64,000 nt of DNA from Winogradskyella psychrotolerans (GTDB lineage Bacteria > Bacteroidota > Bacteroidia > Flavobacteriales > Flavobacteriaceae): positions 88,297 to 152,296 of the forward strand of contig NZ_JAHKPS010000022.1 in assembly GCF_018860565.1 (NCBI RefSeq), written 5' to 3'. Below the pieces are notes generated by a model. That model saw only the letters and a program-made list of their open reading frames with translations, searched no databases and was not told the DNA's origin. Below, one piece after another: positions 62,799 to 64,000 of this stretch (position 1 is the first letter of the stretch; every line of letters starts with the position of its first letter). Made by a program: the position numbers and the translations under genes.

Positions 62799-64000
62799 AT
62801 GAAAAACATTCGTAATTTTTGCATTATTGCACATATTGACCACGGAAAAAGTACACTAGCAGATCGCTTACTTGATGTTACAGGTTCTGTAACCGCTCGA
62901 GAACAACAAGCCCAACTTTTAGATAGTATGGACTTGGAACGCGAACGCGGTATTACCATCAAATCACACGCCATACAAATGGATTACGTATATGAAGGTG
63001 AAAAATATGTGCTCAATCTTATTGACACTCCTGGCCATGTAGATTTTTCTTACGAAGTTTCTAGATCTATTGCTGCATGTGAAGGTGCTTTGTTAATTGT
63101 AGATGCTGCGCAAAGCATACAAGCACAAACTATTTCTAATTTATATTTAGCTTTAGAGAATGATTTAGAAATTATTCCAGTCTTAAATAAAGTAGATTTA
63201 CCAAGTGCAAATCCTGAAGAAGTTACTGATGATATTGTTGATCTTTTAGGTTGTGATCCAGAAGAAGTAATCCATGCTAGTGGAAAAACAGGTTTTGGTG
63301 TCGAGAACATTTTAAAAGCAATTATTGAACGTATTCCTGCTCCAAAAGGCAATGTAGACGAACCGCTTCAAGCCTTAATTTTTGATTCTGTTTACAACAC
63401 ATTTAGAGGTATTGAAACCTATTTTAGAGTGTTTAATGGTGAAATTAAAAAAGGACAAAAAATTAAATTCGTTGCCACAGATAAAGAATATTATGCAGAT
63501 GAAGTTGGTACTTTAAAATTAAACCAAGTCCCAAAACAAAGTGTAAAAGCGGGTGATGTTGGCTATTTAATTACAGGAATAAAAACCGCAAAAGAAGTAA
63601 AAGTTGGTGATACTATTACGGATTTTAATAATCCAACAACCAATATTATTGAAGGTTTTGAAGACGTAAAACCAATGGTTTTTGCAGGTATATATCCTGT
63701 AGATACAGAAGATTACGAAGAGTTGAGAAACTCTATGGAAAAACTACAGCTTAATGATGCTTCCTTAGTGTTTCAACCAGAAAGTTCTGCTGCTTTAGGC
63801 TTTGGTTTCCGTTGTGGCTTTTTAGGCATGTTACACATGGAAATTATACAAGAACGTTTAGAGCGTGAATTTGATATGACTGTAATTACTACAGTTCCTA
63901 ACGTATCTTATCATGCCTATACAAACAAAAATCCTGATGAGGCTTTTATTGTTAACAATCCTAGTGACTTACCAGAACCAACAACTGTAAATCGTGTTGA
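62799..64000 (+). CDS. lepA: Elongation factor 4 (LepA), 5' part
   Basis: This translational GTPase acts on stalled or mistranslocated ribosomes. G1 AHIDHGKST, the switch-region [12 protein letters not shown]3 DTPGHVDF and G4 NKVDLP are visible. The domain-2 start and the [20 protein letters not shown] segment distinguish LepA from EF-G. About 400 of roughly 598 residues are inside the window and the frame runs off the right edge. Confidence 0.97.
   Translation, partial: MKNIRNFCIIAHIDHGKSTLADRLLDVTGSVTAREQQAQLLDSMDLERERGITIKSHAIQMDYVYEGEKYVLNLIDTPGHVDFSYEVSRSIAACEGALLIVDAAQSIQAQTISNLYLALENDLEIIPVLNKVDLPSANPEEVTDDIVDLLGCDPEEVIHASGKTGFGVENILKAIIERIPAPKGNVDEPLQALIFDSVYNTFRGIETYFRVFNGEIKKGQKIKFVATDKEYYADEVGTLKLNQVPKQSVKAGDVGYLITGIKTAKEVKVGDTITDFNNPTTNIIEGFEDVKPMVFAGIYPVDTEDYEELRNSMEKLQLNDASLVFQPESSAALGFGFRCGFLGMLHMEIIQERLEREFDMTVITTVPNVSYHAYTNKNPDEAFIVNNPSDLPEPTTVNRV

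Overview
The window reads as chromosome of a marine-type member of the Flavobacteriaceae (Bacteroidota). Supporting signs are the AT-rich sequence, the TAnnTTTG-type -7 promoter elements, SusC/SusD pairs, type IX secretion (T9SS) C-terminal sorting domains on secreted proteins, b558-type succinate dehydrogenase, and A/T-rich leaders instead of Shine-Dalgarno sites. No phage, insertion sequence, CRISPR or rRNA is visible. One tRNA is present.

Layout. 1-3122: sdhCAB, reading left. 3480-11553: an L-rhamnose catabolic operon (isomerase, kinase, aldolase/lactaldehyde dehydrogenase fusion, L-lactate dehydrogenase), with a secreted beta-helix protein as its last gene. 11872-15870: two secreted proteins, one with a NodB-like deacetylase domain and one made almost only of a duplicated module. 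16198-33473: a long run of eight close-spaced genes. It holds a 2058-residue secreted protein with two beta-helix domains, an alpha/beta esterase, a PL14-like lyase lipoprotein, a SASA-type acetylesterase, a cytoplasmic GH78 rhamnosidase, a GH94 phosphorylase, a GPH-type sugar symporter and a GH88 unsaturated-uronyl hydrolase. 33694-40300: SusC, SusD and a surface lipoprotein. 40444-44479: aldo/keto reductase, creatininase-family enzyme and a desaturase-Rieske-reductase fusion, divergent from an AraC regulator. 45674-52470: kduI, kduD and a DUF4861 protein, divergent from a LacI regulator and a TRAP transporter. 52640-64000: a CAT-anticodon tRNA and housekeeping genes (mce, rbfA, a LolC/E-like permease, dusB, an M28 peptidase, a TolB-like protein, a TonB-type receptor and 5' lepA).

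The 3480-52470 stretch looks like one polysaccharide utilisation locus for an acylated polymer containing L-rhamnose and uronic acid. No sulfatase is encoded here, which argues against ulvan. Secreted lyases and esterases would cut the polymer and SusCD would import the pieces. GH88, GH94 and GH78 would then trim oligosaccharides from the non-reducing end. Rhamnose would flow to DHAP and pyruvate, and unsaturated uronate through KduI and KduD to KDG. The enzyme set resembles the known gellan (sphingan) degradation route, but that substrate is an inference.

Three unexpected features stand out. (1) A module of about 200 residues occurs seven times in five proteins of the locus. (2) Two candidate regulons can be read from the DNA: a bipartite upstream element shared at fixed spacing by three promoters, and a LacI-type palindrome shared by the kdu/lacI divergent region and the long 16198 operon. 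(3) A single-chain diiron desaturase-Rieske-NqrF-like reductase sits inside the locus and may be a self-contained oxygenase.
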